Of a DNA stretch of 64,000 nt, positions 16,282-24,950 are shown one piece after another. The notes beneath the pieces are model-generated. The model saw only the letters and a program-made list of their open reading frames with translations. It had not been told where the DNA came from and searched no databases. Numbering within the stretch: position 1 is the stretch's first letter; each line of letters begins with the position of its first letter. This DNA comes from an uncultured Flavobacterium sp. (GTDB lineage Bacteria > Bacteroidota > Bacteroidia > Flavobacteriales > Flavobacteriaceae): assembly GCF_951805225.1 (NCBI RefSeq), contig NZ_OX638201.1, positions 3,534,001-3,598,000 on the forward strand, given 5' to 3'. The position numbers and the translations under genes were made by a program.

Positions 16282-16740
16282 TTATTGTTTAAAAATTTTG
16301 TTTTTTGATTGTTCGTATTCTTTAACGTATTGTACACTTTCGATACCTACATTAACATTGTTTGACAATAATGCTAAAGCTTTTTGCGTTGCCGCAAGTG
16401 CTTCTTCAGGATTGTCATAGGTTCCTAATTCTGATTGCGCTACAACCGGATCTGCAGGTTTTTGGCTCACATAAAAAAAGGTCCCTATTCCTAGTAAAAG
16501 AACAGCTGAAGCCGCAATTGACAACCACGCCACATTTCGTTTTTTAGTTTGTAGTGGTATTTCCTGCGTCGATTTTTGTTCTCTTACCTGAGAAAAATAA
16601 CCAAACATTGGTTTGTATTGCTCCAAATGCTGCGCAACATTTGATGACGAAAAGTATTCTTTTAATTCCTTTTCTTCTGCAATAGAAGTTTCTCCCTGAA
16701 AGTATTTTTCTAATATATTTTCTATTTTATCTAATTCCAT
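16282..16740 (-). CDS. Single-pass membrane protein, probable anti-sigma partner of the ECF factor
   Basis: 152 residues. The N-terminal about 65 residues are charged and cytoplasmic, starting with a helix (KIENILEKYFQGETSIAEEKELKEYF) as in many Bacteroidota anti-sigma or FecR-neighbour proteins. A single helix follows at about 70-91, then a periplasmic tail with NPEEALAATQKALALLSNNVNVG. Its first codons overlap the end of the sigma gene by 14 bp, which implies tight coupling. The anti-sigma role is inferred from position and topology only. Confidence 0.65.
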   Translation of the reverse strand: MELDKIENILEKYFQGETSIAEEKELKEYFSSSNVAQHLEQYKPMFGYFSQVREQKSTQEIPLQTKKRNVAWLSIAASAVLLLGIGTFFYVSQKPADPVVAQSELGTYDNPEEALAATQKALALLSNNVNVGIESVQYVKEYEQSKNKIFKQ

Positions 16741-17236
16741 AACTGTGTGTATTAACCATTGATTCTCTTATTTTTTTTCTCGCTCTCGAAAGTGCCACCC
16801 GAATAGCCGTTTCATTCATGTTGACAATTTTTGCGATTTCATCAAATTCATATTGTTCAACATCGCGTAACTGAATTAATATTTGAAGTTGTTCAGGCAA
16901 CTGACTTATAATTTTCTCAACCCATTCCAGACTATCAGAATCTTCGAGCTTTTTATCTAATTGAGGTTCCCGATCCGTAAAATTGTTATGAACTATTTTA
17001 AGATTTCCCGCTCTTTTCGATTTTAGCTGATCCAGACAATAATTTTTAGTCATTGTCATCGCAACAGCTTCTATATTATTGTATGCATCCAAATTGTCTT
17101 TTTTATTCCATAATTTCACCATTACCTCCTGAGTAGCATCTTCAGCTTCCTCGGTACTGGTAAGCAATCGTTTTGCCAGACGAAAAACTTTGTCTTTAAA
17201 AGGATTTACTAATTCTATAAACACAATCTGGTTCAT
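16727..17236 (-). CDS. ECF-type RNA polymerase sigma factor
   Basis: 169 residues. Region 2: FRLAKRLLTSTEEAEDATQEVMVKLW, with the DATQEV core-binding motif, followed by MTMTKNYCLDQLKSKR (-10 recognition). Region 4: ISQLPEQLQILIQLRDVEQYEFDEIAKIVNMNETAIRVALSRARKKIRE, a standard -35 helix-turn-helix. First gene of a four-gene operon with a membrane protein and two DUF4252 proteins. The signal is unknown; the envelope location of the partners suggests surface stress. Confidence 0.95.
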   Translation of the reverse strand: MNQIVFIELVNPFKDKVFRLAKRLLTSTEEAEDATQEVMVKLWNKKDNLDAYNNIEAVAMTMTKNYCLDQLKSKRAGNLKIVHNNFTDREPQLDKKLEDSDSLEWVEKIISQLPEQLQILIQLRDVEQYEFDEIAKIVNMNETAIRVALSRARKKIRESMVNTHSYGIR

Positions 17237-17481
17237 ATACGATTATTTTGGTTTTTTGGTCACTTGTGTAATTCACCGGTTTTAAGAATAATTTGAACTA
17301 TTTTAAGCTCTTTTCACTCTATAAACCGAAAGATTACCCGTTAGCTTATATAGTCAAGACGAGGCACAATTCTTTTTGTTACAGCCTAATTTATTTTTTT
17401 TCTTAAAAAAAATGAAATAAACTTATTATAGTTAAAACTAAAGATACTATTTTTACGTTAGTACTACATAGATACCACTAT

Positions 17482-18954
17482 ATGAAAACAATTTTAAAGA
17501 GTGTATTACTCTTATTCCTACTTGCATTTTCTTTGCAATCTTGTGAGGATCAAGATGATGTCGCAGCTCCAGCTGATTTGCAGATCAATAATTTTATCTG
17601 GAAAGGATTAAATCAATATTATTTATGGCAAGCAGATGTGCCTAATTTAGCTGATAATCGCTTTAGTAACCAAGAAGCTTTAAATTCATTTTTAAGAGGA
17701 TATTCTACTCCTGAAAATTTATTTCAGGATTTACTAAACAAACCAATTAGCAAATTCCCAAAAGGTCAGGCAATTGATCGTTTTAGCTGGATTGTTGAAG
17801 ATTATACTGTCTTAGAACAAGAACTTCAGGGAACTTCTAAAAATGATGGTGTAGATTTCAGACTTAGTTACAAACCAGGAAGCACAACAGAACTTGTAGG
17901 TTTTGTGCGCTATATCCTTCCAAATTCTAATGCATCAACCAAAGCTATAAAACGCGGCGATTTGTTCACTGGAGTAAACGGAACTCAATTAACAGCTTCA
18001 AATTATCAAGCACTTTTAGGAGCTGATAGTTATACGCTTAATCTTGCTACTTACGACGGAAACACTGTTACAACAAATGGTAAGACGGTTTCTTTAGCGA
18101 AAACAACTTTAGACGAAAATCCAATTTATATTAATAAAGTGATTGTTTCAGGAAGTCATAAAATTGGGTATTTGATGTACAACGGATTTTATGGCAATTA
18201 TGATGCTCAACTAAATGCAGCTTTCGCCGAATTAAAAGCTCAGGGAATTACTGATTTTGTTTTGGATTTAAGATATAACGGAGGTGGCTCTATTCAAACA
18301 GCAACACGTTTGGCTAGTATGATTACCGGACAATTTAAAGATAAAATTTTCGCTAAAATAAAATGGAACCCTAAAGTAAATGCTTATTACGAAAGTGAAG
18401 ATGCAGAATCTCTTAATGACAGATTTGTTGACAAAATGGACGGAGCTCCAATTAACAGTCTGAATTTGACCAAAATTTATGTTATTACAACTGGTGGAAC
18501 TGCATCTGCAAGTGAATTAGTTATAAATGGTTTAGTACCATATATTACTGTAGTTAAAGTAGGTGAAACAACTGTAGGTAAAAACGTAGGTTCAATTACA
18601 GTTTATGATTCTCCAACTTTTGGAAAAACAAACAGAAATCCAAATCACAAATATGCTATGCAGCCTTTGGTTTTAAAAATCGTAAATGCTGCTGATTTTG
18701 GCGAATATACTGATGGTTTAAAACCAACTATTGAGCAAAAAGAACTTATTGGAAACTTAGGAACTTTAGGAGATCCATCTGAGCCATTATTGAATATTGC
18801 AATTTCAAACATTACTGGTTCAACTGCAAAAAGAACTCAGGAAGGAAACGAAAAAGCATTACAACCTTTTACAGATTCTAAAGCTATGAATGGCTTCAAA
18901 AATCAAATGTATCTCGAAAAAGCTCCCGAAGGACTTTTAAGAGCATTAAAATAA
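17482..18954 (+). CDS. S41 family (C-terminal processing-like) peptidase lipoprotein
   Basis: 490 residues. Lipobox SLQSC (Cys21). A PDZ-like region at about 120-205 (GFVRYILPNSNASTKAIKRGDLFTGVNG) comes before the S41 core with FVLDLRYNGGG (259-269). TTGGTASASELVING holds the catalytic Ser (about 344), and the general-base Lys is in GETTVGK (about 367). Family members cut periplasmic proteins near their C-termini. It is anchored in the envelope, stands alone and has its own terminator. Confidence 0.9.
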   Translation: MKTILKSVLLLFLLAFSLQSCEDQDDVAAPADLQINNFIWKGLNQYYLWQADVPNLADNRFSNQEALNSFLRGYSTPENLFQDLLNKPISKFPKGQAIDRFSWIVEDYTVLEQELQGTSKNDGVDFRLSYKPGSTTELVGFVRYILPNSNASTKAIKRGDLFTGVNGTQLTASNYQALLGADSYTLNLATYDGNTVTTNGKTVSLAKTTLDENPIYINKVIVSGSHKIGYLMYNGFYGNYDAQLNAAFAELKAQGITDFVLDLRYNGGGSIQTATRLASMITGQFKDKIFAKIKWNPKVNAYYESEDAESLNDRFVDKMDGAPINSLNLTKIYVITTGGTASASELVINGLVPYITVVKVGETTVGKNVGSITVYDSPTFGKTNRNPNHKYAMQPLVLKIVNAADFGEYTDGLKPTIEQKELIGNLGTLGDPSEPLLNIAISNITGSTAKRTQEGNEKALQPFTDSKAMNGFKNQMYLEKAPEGLLRALK

Positions 18955-18961
18955 ATCACAT

Positions 18962-18995
18962 AAAAAAACCGAAGCTAATAACTTCGGTTTTTTTT
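18962..18995. terminator. Bidirectional terminator
   Basis: AACCGAAG/CTTCGGTT stem with A-run before and T-run after, between the convergent S41 peptidase and ABC-F genes. Confidence 0.88.
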
Positions 18996-19013
18996 ATATT
19001 ATAAAACTGTAAT

Positions 19014-20648
19014 CTATTTTTCGATTTCTCTCATAGAATCCATTTTCTTGTGAGCAAGGAAACCGGCAACATCTTCAAAGTGTTCCTTCACACGTTTGTT
19101 TCCAAACTCAAAAACCTTAGTTGCTAATCCGTCAAGGAAATCACGGTCGTGAGAAACCAAGATTAAAGTTCCGTCAAAATCACGCAATGCATCTTTAATA
19201 ATATCTTTAGTCTTCATATCAAGGTGATTCGAAGGCTCATCCAAAATCAATAAGTTAACAGGCTCCAATAATAATTTAATCATTGCCAAACGTGTTTTTT
19301 CTCCTCCAGAAAGCACTTTTACTTTCTTAGTAATATCATCACCCTGAAACATAAATGCTCCAAGAATATTTTTAATCTGAGTACGAATATCTCCAACTGC
19401 AATAGCATCAATAGTTTCAAAAATAGTAGCATTTTCGTCTAATAAAGAAGCTTGGTTTTGAGCAAAATATCCAATTTGAGAATTGTGACCAATTTCAACA
19501 CTTCCTTCATCAATACCAATTTCTTTCATGATCGCTTTGATCATTGTCGATTTTCCTTCACCATTTTTACCTACGAAAGCAACTTTTTCTCCTCTTTCGA
19601 TCACAATATTAGCGTCTTTAAAAACTACGTGATCTCCATATGCTTTAGAAAGTTCCTTTACCACAACAGGATATTGTCCTGAACGTGCTGCTGGTGGAAA
19701 TTTCAATTTTAATGCAGAATTATCTACTTCATCAACCTGAACAATTACCAACTTCTCAAGCATTTTAACACGAGACTGAACTGCATCTGTTTTAGAGAAA
19801 GTTCCTTTAAAACGATCAATAAAAGCTCTGTTATCAGCAATCATTTTTTGTTGCTCATCGTATGCTTTTTGTTGGTGAATACGACGATCTTTTCTTAATT
19901 CTAAATAATGAGAATATTTTGCTTTATAATCGTAAATTCTTCCCATTGTAACTTCAATAGTACGATTTGTAATGTTATCTACAAACGCTCTATCGTGCGA
20001 GATTACCACAACAGCTTTCGCCGAATTAATCAAAAACTCTTCTAACCATTGAATACTTTCAATATCCATGTGATTCGTTGGCTCATCCAGTAAAATCAAG
20101 TCCGGTTTTTGCAATAAGATTTTTGCCAATTCAATACGCATTCTCCATCCTCCTGAAAACTCAGAAGTCTGACGTGTAAAATCTTCACGTTCGAATCCTA
20201 AACCAACAAGAATTTTCTCAACTTCAGCTTCGTAATTTACTTCTTCGATTGCATAAAATTTCTCACTCAAGTCAGAAACTCTTTCGATCAATTTCATGTA
20301 AGCATCACTTTCGTAATCTGTACGAACCGTTAATTGCTCATTGATTTCGTCGATTTCGGCTTTCATTTTAAAAATTTCACCAAAAGCTTTTGATGCTTCT
20401 TCCATTACAGTAGAACCATCTTTTGTCAACAAATGCTGAGGCAAATAAGCCACTACAGCATCTTTAGGAGTCGAAATACTTCCGGTTGAAGGCTTGCTTT
20501 GACCTGCAATTATTTTTAAAAGTGTCGATTTTCCCGCACCATTTTTACCCATAAGGGCAATTTTATCATTTTCATTTATAGCAAAAGAAACATCGCTAAA
20601 TAATGTAGTTCCACCAAACTGAACCGAAATATCGTTAACTGTAATCAT
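19014..20648 (-). CDS. ABC-F family ATPase (ribosome-associated)
   Basis: 544 residues and no membrane segments. Two ABC cassettes: Walker A GKNGAGKST and GKNGEGKST, signatures FSGGWRMR and LSGGEKTR, Walker B DEPTNHMD and DEPSNHLD. The linker between them (about 240-320) is rich in charged residues and helical (RRIHQQKAYDEQQKMI), as in the P-site tRNA-interaction motif. The length and the EQ2-type DEP ends fit the YbiT/Uup side of ABC-F. Such proteins act on the ribosome rather than in transport. Transcribed alone from a clear promoter. Confidence 0.92.
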   Translation of the reverse strand: MITVNDISVQFGGTTLFSDVSFAINENDKIALMGKNGAGKSTLLKIIAGQSKPSTGSISTPKDAVVAYLPQHLLTKDGSTVMEEASKAFGEIFKMKAEIDEINEQLTVRTDYESDAYMKLIERVSDLSEKFYAIEEVNYEAEVEKILVGLGFEREDFTRQTSEFSGGWRMRIELAKILLQKPDLILLDEPTNHMDIESIQWLEEFLINSAKAVVVISHDRAFVDNITNRTIEVTMGRIYDYKAKYSHYLELRKDRRIHQQKAYDEQQKMIADNRAFIDRFKGTFSKTDAVQSRVKMLEKLVIVQVDEVDNSALKLKFPPAARSGQYPVVVKELSKAYGDHVVFKDANIVIERGEKVAFVGKNGEGKSTMIKAIMKEIGIDEGSVEIGHNSQIGYFAQNQASLLDENATIFETIDAIAVGDIRTQIKNILGAFMFQGDDITKKVKVLSGGEKTRLAMIKLLLEPVNLLILDEPSNHLDMKTKDIIKDALRDFDGTLILVSHDRDFLDGLATKVFEFGNKRVKEHFEDVAGFLAHKKMDSMREIEK

Positions 20649-20711
20649 TACTTTCTGTGAATTTGTTTAATCGGTTAATCGTTTAGCTGTTAACCCATTT
20701 TTTTCGTGGTG

Positions 20712-20742
20712 CAAAGATAGATTTAATTAGATAATGTGCCAA
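20712..20742 (-). promoter_or_regulatory. Promoter of the ABC-F gene
   Basis: On the minus strand TTG (20740-20742) and TATCTTTG (20712-20719), spacing 20 nt. The -33 part lies within the inverted repeat at 20722-20762. Confidence 0.65.
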
Positions 20743-20762
20743 TTTGAAAATTAGATAATTTT
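20722..20762 (+). repeat. 41-bp repeat, left copy of an inverted pair
   Basis: TTTAATTAGATAAT, four variable bases, then CAATTTGAAAATTAGATAA and TTT. It matches the reverse complement of 21381-21421 at about 36 of 41 positions. Confidence 0.7.
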
Positions 20763-20891
20763 GAAAATGTGTTAATTAGATAAAATCCTAATTAAATAAT
20801 ACCTAAATCGTGACGAACGAAACAGCAATTGTCTTTTCATATTTCAAAATTTTAATCTTATCTTGTATAAGAATTTAAAAATCAGGAAAAT

Positions 20892-21335
20892 ATGAGAACG
20901 AAATTAAACTTGACGATCTGTCTAATTGCAGGATTAATATTTGGACTTTCTGCAAATGCACAAAAAACCGTAATTAAAAAAGAAGCTTTACCGGCAAATG
21001 CTCAAACTTTCTTAAAGACTCACTTTGGATCAAAAAAACCGAGCTATATATTGGAAGACAAAGAAATCCTCTCTACAGAATACAAAGTTCAATTTGATAA
21101 TAAAACCGAAATCGAATTTGATAAAAAAGGAAACTGGAAAGAAGTTGATGCTAAAGACAATAAAATGCCAAGTTCTATTATTCCAAAAAAAATTGCTTCT
21201 TATATAAAAGCAAATTTCCGTAAAGAAAAAATAACCAAAATAGAATTAGGATCTTCAGGATACGAAACAAAACTAACCAACGGCTTAGAATTGAAATTCA
21301 ATCTAAAAGGAGATTTCATCAAGATCGACAAATAA
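20892..21335 (+). CDS. PepSY-like secreted protein
   Basis: 147 residues with a signal peptide ending SANAQ. Two PepSY-like repeats follow: LPANAQTFLKTHFGSKKPSYILEDKE with YKVQFDNKTEIEFDKKGNWKEVD, and IPKKIASYIKANFRKEKITKIEL with YETKLTNGLELKFNLKGDFIKID. This is the beta-lactamase-inhibitor-like PepSY family common in Bacteroidota, periplasmic and of unknown role. The gene is flanked by inverted 41-bp repeats (20722 and 21381) and followed by a palindromic repeat. Confidence 0.85.
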   Translation: MRTKLNLTICLIAGLIFGLSANAQKTVIKKEALPANAQTFLKTHFGSKKPSYILEDKEILSTEYKVQFDNKTEIEFDKKGNWKEVDAKDNKMPSSIIPKKIASYIKANFRKEKITKIELGSSGYETKLTNGLELKFNLKGDFIKIDK

Positions 21336-21344
21336 AAAAACACA

Positions 21345-21378
21345 AAACCCGACATGTTCCTAAAAACTTGTCGGGTTT
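21345..21378. repeat. Imperfect third copy of the AAACCCGACA palindrome
   Basis: AAACCCGACATGTT paired with AACTTGTCGGGTTT. Compare the perfect palindromes at 8049 and 8341. It lies 10 nt after the PepSY-like gene and may act as its terminator. Confidence 0.75.
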
Positions 21379-21380
21379 GC

Positions 21381-21421
21381 TAAATTATCTAATTTTCAAA
21401 TTGACTAATTATCTAATTAAA
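21381..21421 (-). repeat. 41-bp repeat, right copy of an inverted pair
   Basis: Reverse complement of the repeat at 20722-20762 with about five differences. It ends one base before the stop codon of the GlmU-like gene. Confidence 0.7.
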
Positions 21422-21422
21422 A

Positions 21423-22598
21423 TTAGTCTTTTCTCCATTTTTTAGTTTCCTCAAAAACATGTTCTAAGATTGCAGATTCTGTTTCATCAAAATCAATGTT
21501 TCGTCTTCCCATAACTAATCTTGCTGTTTCAAAAGCTTTTTTAGTTACATAAGTAGTAAAACCTGCCGCTCCACCCCAAGAAAAACTCGGAACAAAATTG
21601 CGAGGAAAACCACTTCCAAAAATATTCGCGCTCACTCCTACTACAGTTCCTGTATTAAACATTGTATTGATTCCGCATTTACTATGATCTCCCATCATTA
21701 AACCACAAAATTGAAGTCCGGTTTTTGCAAACCCTTCAGTCTCGTAGCTCCATAATTTCACTTCTTCATAGTTGTTTTTTAGGTTCGAATTGTTGCTGTC
21801 TGCTCCAATATTACACCATTCACCCAAAACAGAATCACCTAAAAATCCATCATGCCCTTTATTTGAATTAGCAAAAAGAACCGAATTTTTAACTTCTCCT
21901 CCAATTCTTGATCCCGGACCAACTGTAGTCGCGCCGTAAACTTTTGCATTCAGTTTTACCTGAGCATTTTCACATAAAGCAAAAGGGCCACGAATTACTG
22001 TTCCTTCCATGATTTCAGAATTCTTACCAATATATATTGGTCCGCTTGAAGCATTCAGAGTAACAAATTCTAATTTCGCTCCTTCTTCAATAAATATATT
22101 TTCGGGCGCTATAACATTTACGCTTTTCGGGATTTGTTGCGATTTTCTGCCTTCTGTCAGATAAATAAAATCTTCACGAATTGCAGCATCATTTTTAGAG
22201 AAAATATCCCATGTATGTTCAACCGTTAAAGAATCTTCGTTGTATTGAATTATCTCGTAAGAATCAAAATCGACTCCTTCCTGATTTTCATTTGTAAAAA
22301 AAGCAATTACATCATCGCCTTTAAATATCGCCTGATTTGTTGTTAGATTAGAAACCATTTCGGCAAGAGTATCATTTGGTAAATACGCTGCGTTAATCAT
22401 TACGTTTTCTTCCAATTCTACCATCGGAAATTTCTCCGATAAATATTCCTCAGTAATAGTTGTTATGGTTGAACCTAAGCGCGCTTCCCATTTTTGACGA
22501 ATCGTCATGATTCCAATTAAGATATCAGCAACAGGTCTTGTAAACGTAAAAGGTAATAGTGCATTCCGGACGGGACCGTCAAAAAGAATGTAATTCAT
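21423..22598 (-). CDS. GlmU-like putative sugar nucleotidyltransferase
   Basis: 391 residues from MNYILFDGPVRNALLPFTFTRPVADI; a 17-codon extension upstream is rejected because it overlaps the leader. The N-terminal half resembles the nucleotidyltransferase fold of the alternative bacterial GlmU group (PFTFTRPVADIRIG-type start). The C-terminal half is a left-handed beta helix of hexapeptide repeats (SGPIYIGKNSEIMEGTVIRG, GPGSRIGGEVKNSVLFANSNKGHDGFLGDSVLGEWCNIGA). It probably makes a UDP- or other activated amino sugar for envelope glycans. Whether it replaces true GlmU is unknown. Confidence 0.85.
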   Translation of the reverse strand: MNYILFDGPVRNALLPFTFTRPVADILIGIMTIRQKWEARLGSTITTITEEYLSEKFPMVELEENVMINAAYLPNDTLAEMVSNLTTNQAIFKGDDVIAFFTNENQEGVDFDSYEIIQYNEDSLTVEHTWDIFSKNDAAIREDFIYLTEGRKSQQIPKSVNVIAPENIFIEEGAKLEFVTLNASSGPIYIGKNSEIMEGTVIRGPFALCENAQVKLNAKVYGATTVGPGSRIGGEVKNSVLFANSNKGHDGFLGDSVLGEWCNIGADSNNSNLKNNYEEVKLWSYETEGFAKTGLQFCGLMMGDHSKCGINTMFNTGTVVGVSANIFGSGFPRNFVPSFSWGGAAGFTTYVTKKAFETARLVMGRRNIDFDETESAILEHVFEETKKWRKD

Positions 22599-22646
22599 AA
22601 ATAAAAATATTTGGTACTTGTTAAAATCTGATTTGGTTATCAGGTT

Positions 22647-22675
22647 CAAAGTTACGAATATTTTATTTTGTGCAA
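22647..22675 (-). promoter_or_regulatory. Promoter of the GlmU-like gene
   Basis: Minus strand: TTG at 22673-22675, TAACTTTG at 22647-22654, spacing 18 nt; about 49 nt before the chosen start codon. Confidence 0.7.
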
Positions 22676-22745
22676 TTAAATGTCTTATGGTAACAAAAGA
22701 AAAACCGGCAAATACAATTTAAAACAGTAAGCTTAAGATCTACTT

Positions 22746-23270
22746 TTATTTATTTCTGCTTTTACGATCTGGCTGTTTAAAATATTTAACCAATTCTATA
22801 GAATATATTACACTTGTAATCTTCCATTTACCATCTCTTTTAATAAGATTTAAATACTTACTTCCCCAATTAGTCATTTTTCCATTAGCCCAAAAACTAT
22901 AATCCATTGCTACTGAAGCAACGGTTCCGTCTTCTATAATTTTAATATTATCAAATTTGTCTTCGGTAGTTTTATAGCTAAATAAGCCTCTTAGAAAATC
23001 TTTGTAAGATCCTGAAAAATAATTACTCCCGAATTTTGCTTCTCCTTTTTCCTCAATTTCTCTAGTCCTAGTTCGGTCTTTATCAGCTGCACACCAAACT
23101 ACATGATCATCATTAAACAAACTATAAAATGCAATAGAATCTTTTTCGATTACACTTTTTGAGTAGGAATCAATTATAGCCAAAATCTTTTTCTTATTCT
23201 CCATTTTTTGTTGTCCATAACAATGTATTACTGTTAAAAATACAAATGTCAAGATGTTGATTTTTTTCAT
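22746..23270 (-). CDS. Secreted NTF2-like (SnoaL/DUF4440-type) protein
   Basis: 174 residues with a signal peptide (MKKINILTFVFLTVIHCYGQ). The NTF2 cone pattern is clear: IIDSYSKSVIEKDSIAFYSLFNDDHVVWC, a middle helix pair, DGTVASVAMDYSFWANGKMTNWGSKYLNLIKRDGKWKITSVIYS. It is probably periplasmic. This fold binds small ligands or does simple chemistry; no substrate is evident. The gene lies 4 bp after a tautomerase-like gene, so the two are likely co-transcribed. Confidence 0.75.
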   Translation of the reverse strand: MKKINILTFVFLTVIHCYGQQKMENKKKILAIIDSYSKSVIEKDSIAFYSLFNDDHVVWCAADKDRTRTREIEEKGEAKFGSNYFSGSYKDFLRGLFSYKTTEDKFDNIKIIEDGTVASVAMDYSFWANGKMTNWGSKYLNLIKRDGKWKITSVIYSIELVKYFKQPDRKSRNK

Positions 23271-23274
23271 TTAA

Positions 23275-23682
23275 TTAAACTTTTGAAATTTTATTCTTAA
23301 TGATTTTATACTCAATTGTAAGACCTTCATATCCATAAGCATCGGCTTTCATTTCTTCTATTGCGGCATAACTTACAGGATGAAGATTCGATATTATTGA
23401 AGCCAAAGAATTATGCAAAGCCTCTATAAACTTTGCTTTATCATCTTTTAAATTTGTGGAATCTGAAATTTTAATAGTCAGAAAGAAACTATTTTTCTTT
23501 AATTCGGCTAAAGATTTCGAATTGATGAACCAGAGATAATCTGGTATAAAAGACACTGTTACAACAGTAACTTCTGGTTTTTTATTTAGTATTTCTTTAG
23601 TGAGACTGCTAATAGTCTGTACTAACTCTTTTGCCAAAGCAGGATTTTCCTGACCGCTGACTTGTAGATTAATTGCTGGCAT
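23275..23682 (-). CDS. Tautomerase-superfamily protein
   Basis: 135 residues starting MPAINLQVSG, so that processing leaves Pro as residue 1, the catalytic base of 4-oxalocrotonate-tautomerase enzymes. The beta-alpha-beta unit follows: NPALAKELVQTISSLTKEILNKKPEVTVVTVSFIP, then a second unit with FLTIKISDSTNLKDDKAKFIEALHNSLASII. The length is about twice that of the small 4-OT subunit, as in fused or MIF-like forms. Cytoplasmic; substrate unknown. It probably shares an operon with the NTF2-like gene. Confidence 0.7.
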   Translation of the reverse strand: MPAINLQVSGQENPALAKELVQTISSLTKEILNKKPEVTVVTVSFIPDYLWFINSKSLAELKKNSFFLTIKISDSTNLKDDKAKFIEALHNSLASIISNLHPVSYAAIEEMKADAYGYEGLTIEYKIIKNKISKV

Positions 23683-23734
23683 ACTTCAAATATTAATTGA
23701 TTATTGAAGTACAAAATTGAATCTAAATAAACAG

Positions 23735-24307
23735 TTATTTATTGATGTATGTTAAGAGTTTTATACGACTCAACGATTCTGGTTTAATCCCAAGATAAGA
23801 AGCAATATGGTATTGAGAAATCTGCTGTTCTATTCCCGGATGTGTTTTATAGAGTATTTCCAGTCTTTCGGCTGCAGAATTTTTCAGAAAAGAGGTTTCT
23901 CGTCTACATTTTCTAATAAAAAAATCATCCGAAATATATTTTGCCAACTTTAAAAATGCAAAATCCTCTTCAATTAATTGATTAAACTTTTTAAGAGTTA
24001 TGTACATAATTTCAGTTTCAGCCAGAGCTTCAATGTTGCAGTTTGTTGGACTTTGAGTTAAATAACTTGTATAAGCGGTTACAAAATTATTTTCAAGATA
24101 AAAATCATTATTATATTCAACTCCATCATTTTGAACATACGATCGAAGTTTCCCTGAATTTACTATTCCAATAAATTCACAAACAGAACCTTCCTGAATT
24201 AAATGTTCTTTTTTCTTTAAAACTTTAAACTGGAGTTCATTATTAAACTTTTCAAAATGACACTTCTCTAATCCCAGTTTTTCAAAAACATCTCTAAGTG
24301 ACTCCAT
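23735..24307 (-). CDS. Crp/Fnr family transcriptional regulator
   Basis: 190 residues. The cyclic-nucleotide-binding-like jelly roll is at about 20-120 (KKKEHLIQEGSVCEFIGIVNSGKLRSYV, PTNCNIEALAETEIMYI). The C-terminal winged helix is at about 150-190, with recognition helix ISQYHIASYLGIKPESLSRIK. The phosphate-cassette Arg of true cAMP binders is not clear, as in most short Bacteroidota members. It lies 52 bp before the tautomerase and NTF2-like genes on the same strand and may control them. Confidence 0.88.
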   Translation of the reverse strand: MESLRDVFEKLGLEKCHFEKFNNELQFKVLKKKEHLIQEGSVCEFIGIVNSGKLRSYVQNDGVEYNNDFYLENNFVTAYTSYLTQSPTNCNIEALAETEIMYITLKKFNQLIEEDFAFLKLAKYISDDFFIRKCRRETSFLKNSAAERLEILYKTHPGIEQQISQYHIASYLGIKPESLSRIKLLTYINK

Positions 24308-24402
24308 TTGATTGTTTTTAAAATTATTTTATTCAAAGATAAAAATATCACGTAACATAGATTCGTCTAAACAACTATTATCTTTTAGACATTTTAAACC
24401 AC

Positions 24403-24431
24403 AAAAAAAGCCTTCCGATTGGAAGGCTTTT
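24403..24431 (-). terminator. rpmE2 terminator
   Basis: AAAAGCCTTCC-GATT-GGAAGGCTTTT, 20 nt after the L31 stop on the minus strand. Confidence 0.85.
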
Positions 24432-24450
24432 GTATAAATAAAAACAGTTA

Positions 24451-24705
24451 TTAGTTTTTAACGTGTTTTGCATATTTAGTTTTGAATTTATCAATACGTC
24501 CTGCAGTATCGATAAGTTTAGATTTACCAGTATAAAAAGGGTGAGATGTTCTAGAAATCTCCATTTTTACAACTGGATACTCAACTCCGTCAACTTCAAT
24601 TGTTTCTTTTGTATCTGCAGTAGATTTAGTGATAAAAACTTCGTCATTTGACATGTCTTTAAATGCAACTAATCTGTAATTTTCTGGGTGAATTCCTTTT
24701 TTCAT
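24451..24705 (-). CDS. rpmE2: 50S ribosomal protein L31 type B
   Basis: 84 residues: MKKGIHPENYRLVAFKDMSN, SRTSHPFYTGKSKLIDTAGRIDKFKTKY. The Cys residues of zinc-binding type A L31 are missing, which defines type B (zinc-independent). In many bacteria the B form replaces the A form when zinc is scarce, but here no Zur site is obvious and the promoter is of the standard kind, so it is likely the constitutive L31. Confidence 0.97.
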   Translation of the reverse strand: MKKGIHPENYRLVAFKDMSNDEVFITKSTADTKETIEVDGVEYPVVKMEISRTSHPFYTGKSKLIDTAGRIDKFKTKYAKHVKN

Positions 24706-24822
24706 CTTTTTCTTTTATTTATTGTTCAGAGCATTTTATTTTGAAGCTTTTCCATGGTTAGAAAAAGGTGTAAACAAAGGTTACTCTTTTTTTGTTTAAA
24801 AATTTTAATTATTTTGAGTCTG

Positions 24823-24851
24823 CAAATTTACAATTCTTTTTTAATATACAA
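24823..24851 (-). promoter_or_regulatory. rpmE2 promoter
   Basis: Minus strand TTG (24849-24851) and TAAATTTG (24823-24830), spacing 18 nt, with a leader of about 115 nt. Confidence 0.65.
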
Positions 24852-24950
24852 ATCTTTAGCCCACTTTTTTTTAGTTAAATTCAAAAAGCTTTTTTTACCT
24901 CTCATTATATTGGGAATTGCTATATTTGTGGATTAATTAATTATAAATTT

